Positions 1 to 7,757 of a DNA stretch of 31,503 bases are shown piece after piece. A model generated the notes under the pieces. That model did not search any database, was not told where the DNA came from, and saw nothing but the letters and a program-made list of their open reading frames with translations. Numbering within the stretch: position 1 is the stretch's first letter; each line of letters begins with the position of its first letter. Position numbers and translations under genes: made by a program. The stretch is from DASUBN01 sp036500225 (GTDB lineage Bacteria > Pseudomonadota > Gammaproteobacteria > Natronospirales > REEB76): the NCBI GenBank assembly GCA_036500225.1, contig DASYCJ010000026.1:1-31503 (forward strand), given 5' to 3'.

Positions 1-230
1 GCAGCTGCTCCTGGCGCCTCGTGCCGGCTGAGGGTCCGGCTCCCACCGATCCTGGCACTGCCGGTCGCGTTGCCCGCGCCCCTGGGGAAGGGCGCCGTCT
101 CCTGGGGTGGATTTCAGGGTTTCCCTGAGCCAGGGACCGGGGTGGACCGGATACGGCCGCCCCAGTCCCGCATGGTCTGATGGCGCTGTACCCGAGGGAT
201 GGGTCCGCAGACATACGCAGGGAGCTCGCC

Positions 231-851
231 ATGTTCGACAGTTTCACCCGCCACGAGCCGATCAGCCGCGCCTTGCCGCGCCCGAAGACTCAGGTGGCCA
301 TCTTCCACGGCCGGACCAGTTTCGAGGACGGCGCCACCTCGCTGATCGGCGCCGGCGTCTTTCCCTATGCCGAATGCGCGGTGTTGCAGGTGTCCTTGCG
401 CGGTGAGGCACTGGCCGACCCCGATGCGGGCCGCAAGCTACTCAGCCTCGCCGCCAACATCCTGCGGGCCCGCGTGACGAATGGTGCCCTCGCTTACCTC
501 GGAGAGGGACGCTTCGCCGTACTGCTGCAAGGCGTCAGTGGCCGCGACGCGGTGGCTTACTGCCGCGACGCTATGGCCGTACTGGACGCGATCCGCTTGC
601 AGTGGCGGGGCCAGGTGCTCACCGTCGAATCCGGCATCGGCGGGGTGATGGCAGAAGCGCACCGTGACGGCCTGACCTTGCTGGAAGCGGCCGCACACGC
701 CGCCGAGGTCGCTGGGCACAAGCATGGCTGCAAGCTGCATATGCTCCACGAACAACTGGATGCCGCGATCTCCGTGCAGGAAGAAGACGGCATGCCCGCG
801 CATACCCAGACCCGCGCACCCGCGCTCGTCGCCGCTCACGCGGCCTGCTGA
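231..851 (+). CDS. degenerate GGDEF-like domain protein (first of a tandem pair)
   Basis: A 206-residue protein of unknown role that looks like a lone, degenerate GGDEF domain. The segment YLGEGRFAVLL (about residue 100) sits where diguanylate cyclases carry the RxGGDEFavll signature, and the later HKHGCK sits where they carry the AD.ALY.AK..G region. The signature glycine, aspartate and glutamate residues are mostly lost, so c-di-GMP synthesis is unlikely; ligand binding or a structural role is possible. There is no signal peptide, membrane segment or sensor domain. I start at the ATG at 231 because GGGAG precedes it by about 7 bases; the in-frame ATG at 181 lacks this. The next gene, 45 bases on, is a clear paralogue, so the two are probably one transcript. 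Confidence 0.65.
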   Translation: MFDSFTRHEPISRALPRPKTQVAIFHGRTSFEDGATSLIGAGVFPYAECAVLQVSLRGEALADPDAGRKLLSLAANILRARVTNGALAYLGEGRFAVLLQGVSGRDAVAYCRDAMAVLDAIRLQWRGQVLTVESGIGGVMAEAHRDGLTLLEAAAHAAEVAGHKHGCKLHMLHEQLDAAISVQEEDGMPAHTQTRAPALVAAHAAC

Positions 852-896
852 TCCGGATCGGATACGACTAATCAACAATCGCACAGGGAGAGTGAC

Positions 897-1457
897 ATGT
901 TCGACAGCTATTCCAGCTCAGGGGCCCGCCACATCACCGTGCTGCCGAGCCGCAGCCGTTTCGAAGTGGCGGTCAGCCGTATCCTCGATCACCACGCCGC
1001 CGGCGACCATGGTTCCGCGCTCCTGCATATCACGGTGCAGAGTGAGAGCGGCACCGGTTCCATCAGCCCGCGGCTCCTGAACCTGGTAGGTAACGCCCTG
1101 CGTGCCGGCATGCATGACGGGGAAGTCGTCTACCTGGGTGACGCCGAGTTCGCCGTGTTCCTGCGTGACACCGACGACCACCAGGCGGCACTCTACGCCC
1201 GCACCATGGCCGGTGTGATCGGGACACTCAAGGCCCAGTGGCAGGACGAAGTGATATCCATCGACGCCTGCATCGGCGGCGCCCTGAGCGAGCACTGCTG
1301 CGACGGGGGTGCCTTGCTGCACCTGGCGGAATCCGCGAGCCGCACGGCGCGCTGCAAGCACGGCTGCAAGGTGCACCTGCTGCATGGGGACAGCTTGATA
1401 GAAGCTCAGCAGGATGACGTGGATTCGGACAGCATCGCGGCGCTGGCTTTCGCCTGA
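897..1457 (+). CDS. degenerate GGDEF-like domain protein (second of a tandem pair)
   Basis: A 186-residue paralogue of the preceding protein. Both start MFDS and share the LL.L..N.LRA helix, a YLGxxxFAV segment (here YLGDAEFAVFL, closer to GGDEF), a central QW motif, an IGG stretch and a C-terminal KHGCK.H.LH block. The active-site signature reads GDAEF instead of GGDEF, so catalysis is doubtful. It carries several cysteines (CIGGALSEHCC and KHGCK) that could bind metal or form disulfides; this is speculation. A GGGAGAG ribosome-binding site lies just upstream of the ATG. The stop lies 10 bases from the stop of the opposing acyltransferase, with no obvious terminator between them. Confidence 0.68.
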   Translation: MFDSYSSSGARHITVLPSRSRFEVAVSRILDHHAAGDHGSALLHITVQSESGTGSISPRLLNLVGNALRAGMHDGEVVYLGDAEFAVFLRDTDDHQAALYARTMAGVIGTLKAQWQDEVISIDACIGGALSEHCCDGGALLHLAESASRTARCKHGCKVHLLHGDSLIEAQQDDVDSDSIAALAFA

Positions 1458-1467
1458 ATATCCGAGC

Positions 1468-3444
1468 TCACCTGACCTTGGGATAGCCCGTCTCTTGCGC
1501 GAATTTCTGCGCCAGGAAAATAGCGCCGTTTCTGGTTAGGTGTCCATAGTCGAACGTAGTAAGCCCGTTAGCCGTTCCGTCCAGGGTGGTGATGCAACCT
1601 GTATCGTCGCATAGGGCGTCATAGGCCGAGAAATAAGTCACCCCGGGCAGGCCGTGGAGTCGCTGCGCGAGCAGTTGATCTACAGTTTGTACTTTGGGTT
1701 CCAACATCCAAGTGGTCCGCGTCGATACGTTGTAATCATGTTTGAAAATGGCCAGTCGAAGCAGGTCCTTCGGCAGTGTGTTACGCCAACTTGGGGCTGG
1801 GCCTACTACGATGACATCCTTTACACCCCAATTTCGGATCTGTCGGATTGTCCCCAACAGCTCGGTCCAGAACTGAGTGTCATCAGTATGGATGTCGATA
1901 TAGGCCGGCCAGTGGGCGAAGAGTATGACCGTATCCGGTTTCAAAGCCTGAACGCGAGTGGCAACGAACGCGTTTGAAGCATCACACCATTTGTGATTCG
2001 TAACGCCCAGGATAGGTGGGCATGCGCTACGGGCGAAGTCTGCGAAACGATCTCGGCCGGCATCCACGACCTTGAGACCGGGATAGAAGAGCGCCGCATG
2101 AGAGTCGCCCCAAACGAACGTGAGACGTTTGCCGGCTGCGGGCGGGTCTACACACTCGGGAGCATAGCTGTCGGGCGAATCGTTTTTGCCGAGCCAACAA
2201 GTCCCTACGCGACCATCTTCCCTGAATTTATAAGTGTAGGTGAGATAGGGCTTCAGCTCCGGACTGAAGCGGCCAGGGAGGCCGGCACTCAAGGCACAGA
2301 TTAACCCTGCGAGCAAAGTGACCGCGGTTACCGCGATCAGCCCCGTCACGCTCCAGCGTGCTCGGAGCCGGAAGCGCAGCGGCTTCTCTACCCAGAAGTA
2401 TGTAGCGGTCGCTAGTAGGAAACTGGCCAACAGAAGCAGGCCTTTGACTAAGGGGGTCGGCGTGCCGAAGTTCACGATCCGTGCCATCACAAGGAGCGGC
2501 ATATGCCAGAGGTACAAGGGATAGCTGATGAGACCGATCCCTACCATCACAGGATTCGCCAAGAGATAGCGGTTAACCCAGGCAGTATTCGGGGCTGCAA
2601 TTAGTAGGAAGGTGCCCACAGTGGGCAGAAGCGCCCACCATCCCGGGAAGCTGTCGTCCTCGCGGATAAAGCGCAACCCGGCAGCGATCATCAGTAGACC
2701 AATCCACGCGGCAAGATTGCCGAACTTGGGGAGATACTGCGGTTTATGCAGCATCACATAGGCAAGGGCGCCTCCCAACATGAGTTCCCAGAAACGAGAT
2801 AGGGGGGAATAGAAGTCTGCTTCCGGATGCTGGGCAACGGTGCCGATGTTCACGCCGAACGAAACTGCAGCTACCAACAGCGTGACGAGCAGGAAGTTGA
2901 AACGGTATTTCCAGCAGATGCCGATCAAGAGCGGCCAAAGTATGTAGAACTGCTCTTCGACGCCCAGTGACCAGAGGTGCAGTAACGGTTTGGTGTCGCT
3001 GGCGTTGTCGAAGTAGCCGGTTTCATGCCAGCTCAGGAGATTTGAGACAAAGCCAGCACCGGCAGCCATGTACTTGCCGAGCTGAGCGTATTCATCCGGC
3101 ATCAGCAGGAACCAGCCGGCCACGAACACCGCCGCCAGTACTACCGCCAAGGCTGGGAAGATGCGGCGGATGCGACGCGAATAGAAACCCGCGTAAGTGA
3201 AGCTCTGCTGCTCGAAGTTAGCAAACAGGATGCTACTGATCAGGAAGCCGGAGATGACGAAGAAGATATCCACGCCAATGAAGCCGCCGCCAACCGCCCC
3301 AGGGAAGGCGTGGAAGCCGAGCACTGCCAAGACAGCGAGGGCACGCAGACCGTCGATGTCAGGGCGGTATTTAGGATGCAGGGTTGGGCGCATGCCTGAA
3401 GCGGCTCGATCATCCACGACTGGGGTATCCAGGAATCGATTCAT
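1468..3444 (-). CDS. AT3/SGNH acyltransferase, surface polysaccharide O-acetylation (OafA-like)
   Basis: An integral-membrane acyltransferase expected to move acetyl groups across the inner membrane onto a surface glycan such as O-antigen or exopolysaccharide. Residues about 25-385 form the multi-helix acyltransferase-3 domain, with the family's YRPDIDGLRALAV opening, a conserved His (about H45) and the FIGVDIFFVISGFLI block. Residues about 430-658 form a periplasmic SGNH domain with GDSH near 446 and a D-x-x-H (DYGH) near 632-635. I start at the ATG at 3444. The longer open frame from 3501 reads through the tRNA gene and begins with the tell-tale translation PGSSPGGPT of a tRNA 3' end. An alternative start is the ATG at 3393. 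The gene is A/T-richer than its neighbours (27 of 60 bases G+C in 1681-1740), which suggests horizontal transfer. No terminator separates it from the tRNA upstream. Confidence 0.85.
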   Translation of the reverse strand: MNRFLDTPVVDDRAASGMRPTLHPKYRPDIDGLRALAVLAVLGFHAFPGAVGGGFIGVDIFFVISGFLISSILFANFEQQSFTYAGFYSRRIRRIFPALAVVLAAVFVAGWFLLMPDEYAQLGKYMAAGAGFVSNLLSWHETGYFDNASDTKPLLHLWSLGVEEQFYILWPLLIGICWKYRFNFLLVTLLVAAVSFGVNIGTVAQHPEADFYSPLSRFWELMLGGALAYVMLHKPQYLPKFGNLAAWIGLLMIAAGLRFIREDDSFPGWWALLPTVGTFLLIAAPNTAWVNRYLLANPVMVGIGLISYPLYLWHMPLLVMARIVNFGTPTPLVKGLLLLASFLLATATYFWVEKPLRFRLRARWSVTGLIAVTAVTLLAGLICALSAGLPGRFSPELKPYLTYTYKFREDGRVGTCWLGKNDSPDSYAPECVDPPAAGKRLTFVWGDSHAALFYPGLKVVDAGRDRFADFARSACPPILGVTNHKWCDASNAFVATRVQALKPDTVILFAHWPAYIDIHTDDTQFWTELLGTIRQIRNWGVKDVIVVGPAPSWRNTLPKDLLRLAIFKHDYNVSTRTTWMLEPKVQTVDQLLAQRLHGLPGVTYFSAYDALCDDTGCITTLDGTANGLTTFDYGHLTRNGAIFLAQKFAQETGYPKVR

Positions 3445-3458
3445 TGGCTGATTCTGAT

Positions 3459-3774
3459 TGGTGGGCCCACCAGGACTCGAACCTGGAACCAAGGGATTCA
3501 CTTCGCCCCGCCGTTTCCGGTGGGAGTGGACTATCTCTTCACCCGCGGCTGTGCCGGTGGGGTGCGGGACGCTCTAGCCTGTCATCAAGGGCGCTTGGAG
3601 CCCTCAGGTAGTCTCTGCACCTTCCGGCGGTGCCCCGCCGGCTTGGCTCAGGGTTGCCATCGGCTATTATGACCGGTGAGGTTTCCCTGAATTCATCCCG
3701 TTTTCATCCGCGCCTTCCGGCGCGGCGTCACCTTCTCGATGAGTCCCCTGCTCTAACCATTGAGCTATAGGCCC
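3459..3774 (-). tRNA. ileX: tRNA-Ile2 (anticodon CAU), interrupted by a group I intron
   Basis: The two exons are 3739-3774 (36 nt) and 3459-3498 (40 nt). Joined, they give a 76-nt tRNA with an encoded CCA. The acceptor arms GGGCCTA/TGGGCCC pair fully, with one T-G. The D arm is GCTC..GAGC, the anticodon stem is GGGGA/TCCCT with loop CTCATAA, and the T arm is CCAGG-TTCGAGT-CCTGG. The sequence resembles the E. coli minor tRNA-Ile whose CAU anticodon becomes lysidine-AU by TilS and reads AUA codons. Identity as Ile2 rather than Met rests on this overall resemblance. The gene follows the rpoD terminator and has its own -10-like box. Continuous-gene tRNA searches would miss it or split it. Confidence 0.92.
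3499..3738 (-). ncRNA. group I self-splicing intron in the tRNA-Ile2 anticodon loop
   Basis: A 240-nt intron inserted directly after the CAT anticodon, the same site as the known Azoarcus tRNA-Ile intron (subgroup IC3). The 5' exon end TCAT pairs with the internal guide GTGA (3728-3731), giving the required U-G pair at the splice site. The intron ends in G (3499). Core elements on the minus strand: P2 hairpin CCGCGCC-GGAA-GGCGCGG; P at 3680-3693 with TTCAGGG pairing CCCTGAG of Q at 3641-3657 (P4); S with AGAGACTA at 3605-3618 pairing ATAGTCC of R at 3528-3540 (P7); and a P9 hairpin with a GAAA tetraloop just before the 3' end. It encodes no endonuclease, so it is probably fixed and dependent on self-splicing. 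Confidence 0.92.
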
Positions 3775-3785
3775 ATGAAATGAGG

Positions 3786-3791
3786 ATTGTA
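3786..3791 (-). promoter_or_regulatory. probable -10 box of the tRNA-Ile2 gene
   Basis: The minus strand reads TACAAT, ending 11 bases before the tRNA 5' end, so transcription would start about 5 nt upstream of the mature tRNA. The matching -35 (TGGCAG with a 17-bp spacer) is weak. The box lies between the rpoD terminator and the tRNA, which suggests that the tRNA is transcribed independently of rpoD. Confidence 0.5.
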
Positions 3792-3856
3792 CCCGCCCTA
3801 TCAAGTGGCTGCCATTTCATTAACCCATCGTCCCGACTGCTTATTGAAAACCGCCT

Positions 3857-3890
3857 AAAGAAAAGGCCGCGTCTCCGCGGCCTTTTCTTT
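3857..3890 (-). terminator. rho-independent terminator after rpoD
   Basis: A perfect 15-bp inverted repeat, AAAGAAAAGGCCGCG with its complement, around a TCTC loop, starting 20 bases after the rpoD stop. Its A/T-rich outer arms give a U-tract in both directions, but only rpoD runs into it. Confidence 0.9.
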
Positions 3891-3910
3891 TACCTGAAGC
3901 TTCGTGGCTA

Positions 3911-5860
3911 TCAGGAATTCTCGTCCAGGAAGCTCCGCAATTGCTCGCTACGGGAGGGATGACGCAGCTTGCGCAGCGCCTTGGCTTCGATCTGGCGGAT
4001 GCGTTCGCGGGTCACATCGAATTGCTTACCCACTTCTTCGAGGGTGTGGTCGGTATTCATGTCAATGCCGAAGCGCATACGCAGCACCTTGGCTTCGCGC
4101 GGTGTCAGGCTAGCGAGCACCGAGTGGGTGGCTTCGCGCAGGCCCTCAGCCGTGGCAGCATCCACCGGCGAGGTGGCATTCGCGTCTTCGATGAAGTCTC
4201 CCAAGTGGGAGTCTTCGTCATCGCCGATGGGCGTCTCCATGGAGATCGGTTCCTTGGCGATCTTGAGCACCTTACGGACTTTGTCCTCGGGCATCTCCAT
4301 ACGCACCGCCAGCTCTTCCGGAGTGGCCTCGCGGCCCATCTCCTGCAGCATCTGCCGGCTGATGCGGTTCAGTTTGTTGATGGTCTCGATCATGTGCACC
4401 GGGATACGGATGGTGCGCGCCTGGTCCGCGATAGAACGGGTGATGGCCTGGCGGATCCACCAGGTGGCGTAGGTCGAGAACTTGTAGCCGCGGCGGTATT
4501 CGAACTTGTCCACGGCTTTCATCAGGCCGATGTTGCCTTCCTGGATCAGGTCCAGGAACTGCAGGCCGCGATTGGTGTACTTCTTGGCGATGGAGATCAC
4601 CAGGCGCAGGTTCGCCTCCACCATCTCCTTCTTGGCACGGCGGGCTTTGGCCTCGCCGATGGACATCTGGCGGTTGATCTCTTTCAGCTCACCGATGGTG
4701 AGATGCGCTTCCTGTTCAGTGGCGCGCAGACGGTTCTGCAGGCGCACCACATCGTCGCGCTGCTTGCCGAGAGCAGAGGACCACTTGCGCTTGGACTTGA
4801 TCTGGCGGTCCAGCCAGCGGGTGTTGGTTTCGTTGTCCGGGAAGCTCTTGATGAAGTCCTTGCGCGGCATGCCGGCCTTCTGCACGCACAGCATCATGAT
4901 CTGGCGTTCCTGGCCGCGGATGCCTTCCACCAAGCCACGCAGGTTGCCGGTCAGGGCATCGGTCATGCGCGGCGTGAGCTTCAGGCGCATCAGAGTCTCA
5001 GCCAGCTGCTTGCGCAGACGCTGTGTAGTCTTGTGCTCGGAGCCGTTCTTGACCAGTGACTTCACCGCCTTGTCGTGAGCCTTGCGCAGGTCGCTGAAGT
5101 GGCGCGCGGCCTCTTCCGGATCCGGGCCGGTGTCGATGGGGTTCTCTTCCTCGCCGTCGGCGGCTTCTTCTTCCTCGGCGCCGGCCTTGGCACCTTTCGC
5201 GCCCTTGGCACCCTTGGCGGCAGCTGCAGCAGGCACTTCGGCTTCGCCGTCTTCCTCGGCTTCAGCGATAGCCACGGCTTCGCCGTCCACAGTCACCTCG
5301 GCCATCACGGCCGGCGGGACCACGAGATCGGCATTCGGGTCGATGAAGCCCGCAATGATATCCGTGAGTTTGGTGCGGCCTTCGGCGATGCCCGCGTACT
5401 CATGCAGAAGCAGGGCAGCGGTGGGCGGATAGGTAGCGACCGAGCCCAGGACCTGATTCAGGCCTTCCTCGATGCGCTTGGCGATGCGGATCTCACCCTC
5501 TCGGGTCAGCAGTTCCACGGTGCCCATCTCGCGCATGTACATGCGCACGGGGTCGGTGGTGCGGCCGAACTCGGCGTCCAGTGCCAAGGCCGCGGCGGCC
5601 TCTTCGGCAGCTTCTTCGTCGTCTTCGTTCGGGTTGACCGTGTTCTCGGCCAGCAGCAGCTGCTCGGCGTCCGGGGCTTCCTCGTGGACCGGGATGCCCA
5701 TGTCGTTGATCATCGCAATGATCTCTTCGATCTGCTCCGGATCGACGATCTCGTTGGGTAGGTGGTCATTCACCTCGGCATAGGTGAGATAGCCCTGCTC
5801 CTTACCCTTGGCGATGAGGATCTTGAGCTGCGACTGACGGTCGTTGGTCTTCTCGTTCAT
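3911..5860 (-). CDS. rpoD: RNA polymerase primary sigma factor (sigma-70)
   Basis: The housekeeping sigma factor that directs RNA polymerase to -10/-35 promoters. The 649-residue protein has region 1.1 (about 1-80), region 1.2 with DPVRMYMREMG near 102, a non-conserved region to about 400, then region 2 with NLRLVISIAKKYTNRGL and the -10-reading YKFSTYATWWIRQAI, region 3, and the region 4 helix-turn-helix TLEEVGKQFDVTRERIRQIE. Length fits gammaproteobacterial RpoD (E. coli 613 aa) with a longer non-conserved region. That region contains a low-complexity stretch of KGA repeats followed by an acidic run, encoded around 5150-5235. It is the last protein gene of the rpsU-yqeY-dnaG-rpoD cluster, 98 bp after dnaG, and is followed by a strong terminator. 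Confidence 0.98.
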   Translation of the reverse strand: MNEKTNDRQSQLKILIAKGKEQGYLTYAEVNDHLPNEIVDPEQIEEIIAMINDMGIPVHEEAPDAEQLLLAENTVNPNEDDEEAAEEAAAALALDAEFGRTTDPVRMYMREMGTVELLTREGEIRIAKRIEEGLNQVLGSVATYPPTAALLLHEYAGIAEGRTKLTDIIAGFIDPNADLVVPPAVMAEVTVDGEAVAIAEAEEDGEAEVPAAAAAKGAKGAKGAKAGAEEEEAADGEEENPIDTGPDPEEAARHFSDLRKAHDKAVKSLVKNGSEHKTTQRLRKQLAETLMRLKLTPRMTDALTGNLRGLVEGIRGQERQIMMLCVQKAGMPRKDFIKSFPDNETNTRWLDRQIKSKRKWSSALGKQRDDVVRLQNRLRATEQEAHLTIGELKEINRQMSIGEAKARRAKKEMVEANLRLVISIAKKYTNRGLQFLDLIQEGNIGLMKAVDKFEYRRGYKFSTYATWWIRQAITRSIADQARTIRIPVHMIETINKLNRISRQMLQEMGREATPEELAVRMEMPEDKVRKVLKIAKEPISMETPIGDDEDSHLGDFIEDANATSPVDAATAEGLREATHSVLASLTPREAKVLRMRFGIDMNTDHTLEEVGKQFDVTRERIRQIEAKALRKLRHPSRSEQLRSFLDENS

Positions 5861-5901
5861 GGTATCTCGCCGGGCTTAAGGGCCCCTGCCTCGCAAAAAG
5901 G

Positions 5902-5926
5902 CTAGGGCCAGAGTGAAACGTTCAAG
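5902..5926 (-). promoter_or_regulatory. possible heat-shock-type promoter in front of rpoD
   Basis: In the 98-bp dnaG-rpoD gap the minus strand reads CTTGAA (5921-5926), 13 bases, then CCCTAG (5902-5907). This resembles a sigma-32 promoter (CTTGAA, CCCCAT). E. coli rpoD also has a heat-shock promoter in this operon. The -10 match is partial, so this is tentative. Confidence 0.35.
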
Positions 5927-5958
5927 TGTATCAGAAACCTGGGTTTTTTCCAGGTAAA

Positions 5959-7722
5959 TCAATCGCTTTTGGCACTATCCGCACGCGGTTTCCGGGGGGA
6001 AACCGACAGCAATTGGGCCAATTCCGCCTTTTCGGCGCTGTTCAGAGTCCTTTTACCGGACTCCACGATCAGCTCGTCCCGGCGCTGTTCGGCCGGCCGG
6101 CGGCCGGTCAGGTCCGCCATCACGGCCTTGAACTCGGTCTCCAAGGCCTCATCCGGAGTCACGATCTCGGCCTGGGCCAGCTTGTCCAGGGCGGTGCCGA
6201 TCTCGGTGCCGCGCCAGTGCTCCAGGATCGCTGCCCCATTGATATGGGGATGGCCCTGGGTGAATTCCAGCAGTTCCCGCAGCATCTCCAGGCCCGGGTC
6301 ACCTTTAAGTGACCGAGGGTCACCTGCGAGGGCCGCCAGGGCAGGCCGGTACAGCAGGTAGCCAATTGCCTTGCGTACTGGGCTGTTGAGCTGGGGTCGG
6401 CCGGGGGCTTTCGGGGTTCCAGTCTCGCGGAGCTCCGGCTTCTGGTTAAGCATAGTCAACTTTCCGGGATCCACTTGGGCCCGGCGTCCCAATTCCCCCC
6501 GCAACATGTCGTAGAAGATACCTTTCGGCAGACGATTGAGATGGGGTGTCGCCAGGTTCACCAGCCGGGCCCGACCGTCCGGCGACTTCATGTCGGTCTC
6601 GGCTTCCAGGGAATCCAGCAGGTAGGCCGAGAGGGGCAGAGCGTCTTTCACCACCCGCTTCTCGAAGCTGTCTTTGCCTTCTTTGCGCACCAGGGTGTCC
6701 GGGTCTTCGCCATCCGGCAGGAACAGGAACCGGATGGTGCGGCCGTCCTGGGCTTCCGGGAGCGCGTTCTCCAGTGCACGCCAGGCGGCGGCGCGGCCGG
6801 CCCGATCGCCGTCGAAACAGAACACCACTTCCGGTACCACGCGGAACAGCTTCTTCAGATGTTCGGCAGTGGTGGAAGTGCCCAGGGTCGCCACTGCGTA
6901 GCGCACGCCATATTGGGCCAGCGCGACCACGTCCATATAGCCTTCCACGACCAACAGGCGCGGGATGTCGCGCAGCGCCTGGCGCGCCTCGTAGAGACCG
7001 TAGAGCTCGCTGCCCTTGTGGAACAACGCCGTCTCCGGGGAATTCAGGTATTTCGGCTCACCTTTGCCGAGCACCCGCCCGCCGAAACCGATGATGCGGC
7101 CGCGGCTGTCGCGGATCGGGAACATCACCCGTTCGCGGAAACGGTCGTGATAGCGGTGCTCGCCTTCCTTCTCGATGAGCATGCCGGCGCCCAACAGCGC
7201 CTTCACCGTCGCATCGTCCTTGCCCACAGCACGCAGCGCATTATCCCAGCCGGCCGGCACGTAGCCTAAGCCAAACTCCTTGGCGATCTCGCCCGTGAGG
7301 CCGCGACCTTTCAGATAGTCGATGGCCACCTGGGAGTTCCTGAGTTGTTCCTTGTAGAACGTGGCGCACTTGTCCAGGGCGTCATAGAGGGGCGCGAGAG
7401 TGCTGGCAGGCGTGGTATCCCCCTGTTCCACCGGTACTTCCATGCCGGTGATCTCCGCCAGTTCCCGCACCGCTTCCGGGAACTCCATGTGGTCGTATTC
7501 CATCAGGAACGAGATGGCGGTGCCGTGGGCTCCGCAGCCGAAGCAGTGGTAGAACTGCTTCACCGGACTCACGTAGAAAGACGGGCTCTTCTCGTTATGG
7601 AAGGGACAGCAAGCGGCGAACTCGCGGCCCTGCTTCTTCAGGGGCACGCGCTTGTCGATGAGCTCGACGATGTCGGCCCGGCTCAACAGCTCCTCGATGA
7701 ATGCTTGCGGGATGCGCGGCAT
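5959..7722 (-). CDS. dnaG: DNA primase
   Basis: Synthesises the RNA primers for replication and partners the DnaB helicase. The 587-residue protein (E. coli 581) begins with the CHC2 zinc-binding domain: CCPFHNEKSPSF followed by FYHCFGCG provide the C-H-C-C ligands (about residues 38-65). The catalytic core follows with FGGRVL and NSPET. The TOPRIM fold has LLVVEGYMD with its acidic Glu and FCFDGDRAG with the DxD-type metal ligands. A C-terminal helicase-binding region spans about 430-587. No strong Shine-Dalgarno sequence precedes the ATG at 7722. It lies 35 bp after yqeY and 98 bp before rpoD in the conserved macromolecular-synthesis cluster. Confidence 0.98.
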   Translation of the reverse strand: MPRIPQAFIEELLSRADIVELIDKRVPLKKQGREFAACCPFHNEKSPSFYVSPVKQFYHCFGCGAHGTAISFLMEYDHMEFPEAVRELAEITGMEVPVEQGDTTPASTLAPLYDALDKCATFYKEQLRNSQVAIDYLKGRGLTGEIAKEFGLGYVPAGWDNALRAVGKDDATVKALLGAGMLIEKEGEHRYHDRFRERVMFPIRDSRGRIIGFGGRVLGKGEPKYLNSPETALFHKGSELYGLYEARQALRDIPRLLVVEGYMDVVALAQYGVRYAVATLGTSTTAEHLKKLFRVVPEVVFCFDGDRAGRAAAWRALENALPEAQDGRTIRFLFLPDGEDPDTLVRKEGKDSFEKRVVKDALPLSAYLLDSLEAETDMKSPDGRARLVNLATPHLNRLPKGIFYDMLRGELGRRAQVDPGKLTMLNQKPELRETGTPKAPGRPQLNSPVRKAIGYLLYRPALAALAGDPRSLKGDPGLEMLRELLEFTQGHPHINGAAILEHWRGTEIGTALDKLAQAEIVTPDEALETEFKAVMADLTGRRPAEQRRDELIVESGKRTLNSAEKAELAQLLSVSPRKPRADSAKSD

Positions 7723-7757
7723 GGATTAAGGATAGCTGACGGGCGCCGAAGCGCCGG

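Noticed and set aside
1..230. End of an upstream gene at the window start
   Set aside because: Short open stretches exist (one ends at 29-31), but nothing is recognisable as protein; the small palindrome at 114-128 lacks a U-tract, so no feature is called.
1440..3500. Integrative element inserted in tRNA-Ile2 with att repeats
   Set aside because: No integrase gene and no repeat of the tRNA 3' end near 1440-1480; the intron, not an island, explains the split tRNA.
3941..5059. 372-residue open frame antisense to rpoD
   Set aside because: Shadow of the G+C-rich rpoD coding sequence; repetitive His/Leu/Gly-rich composition and no ribosome-binding site.
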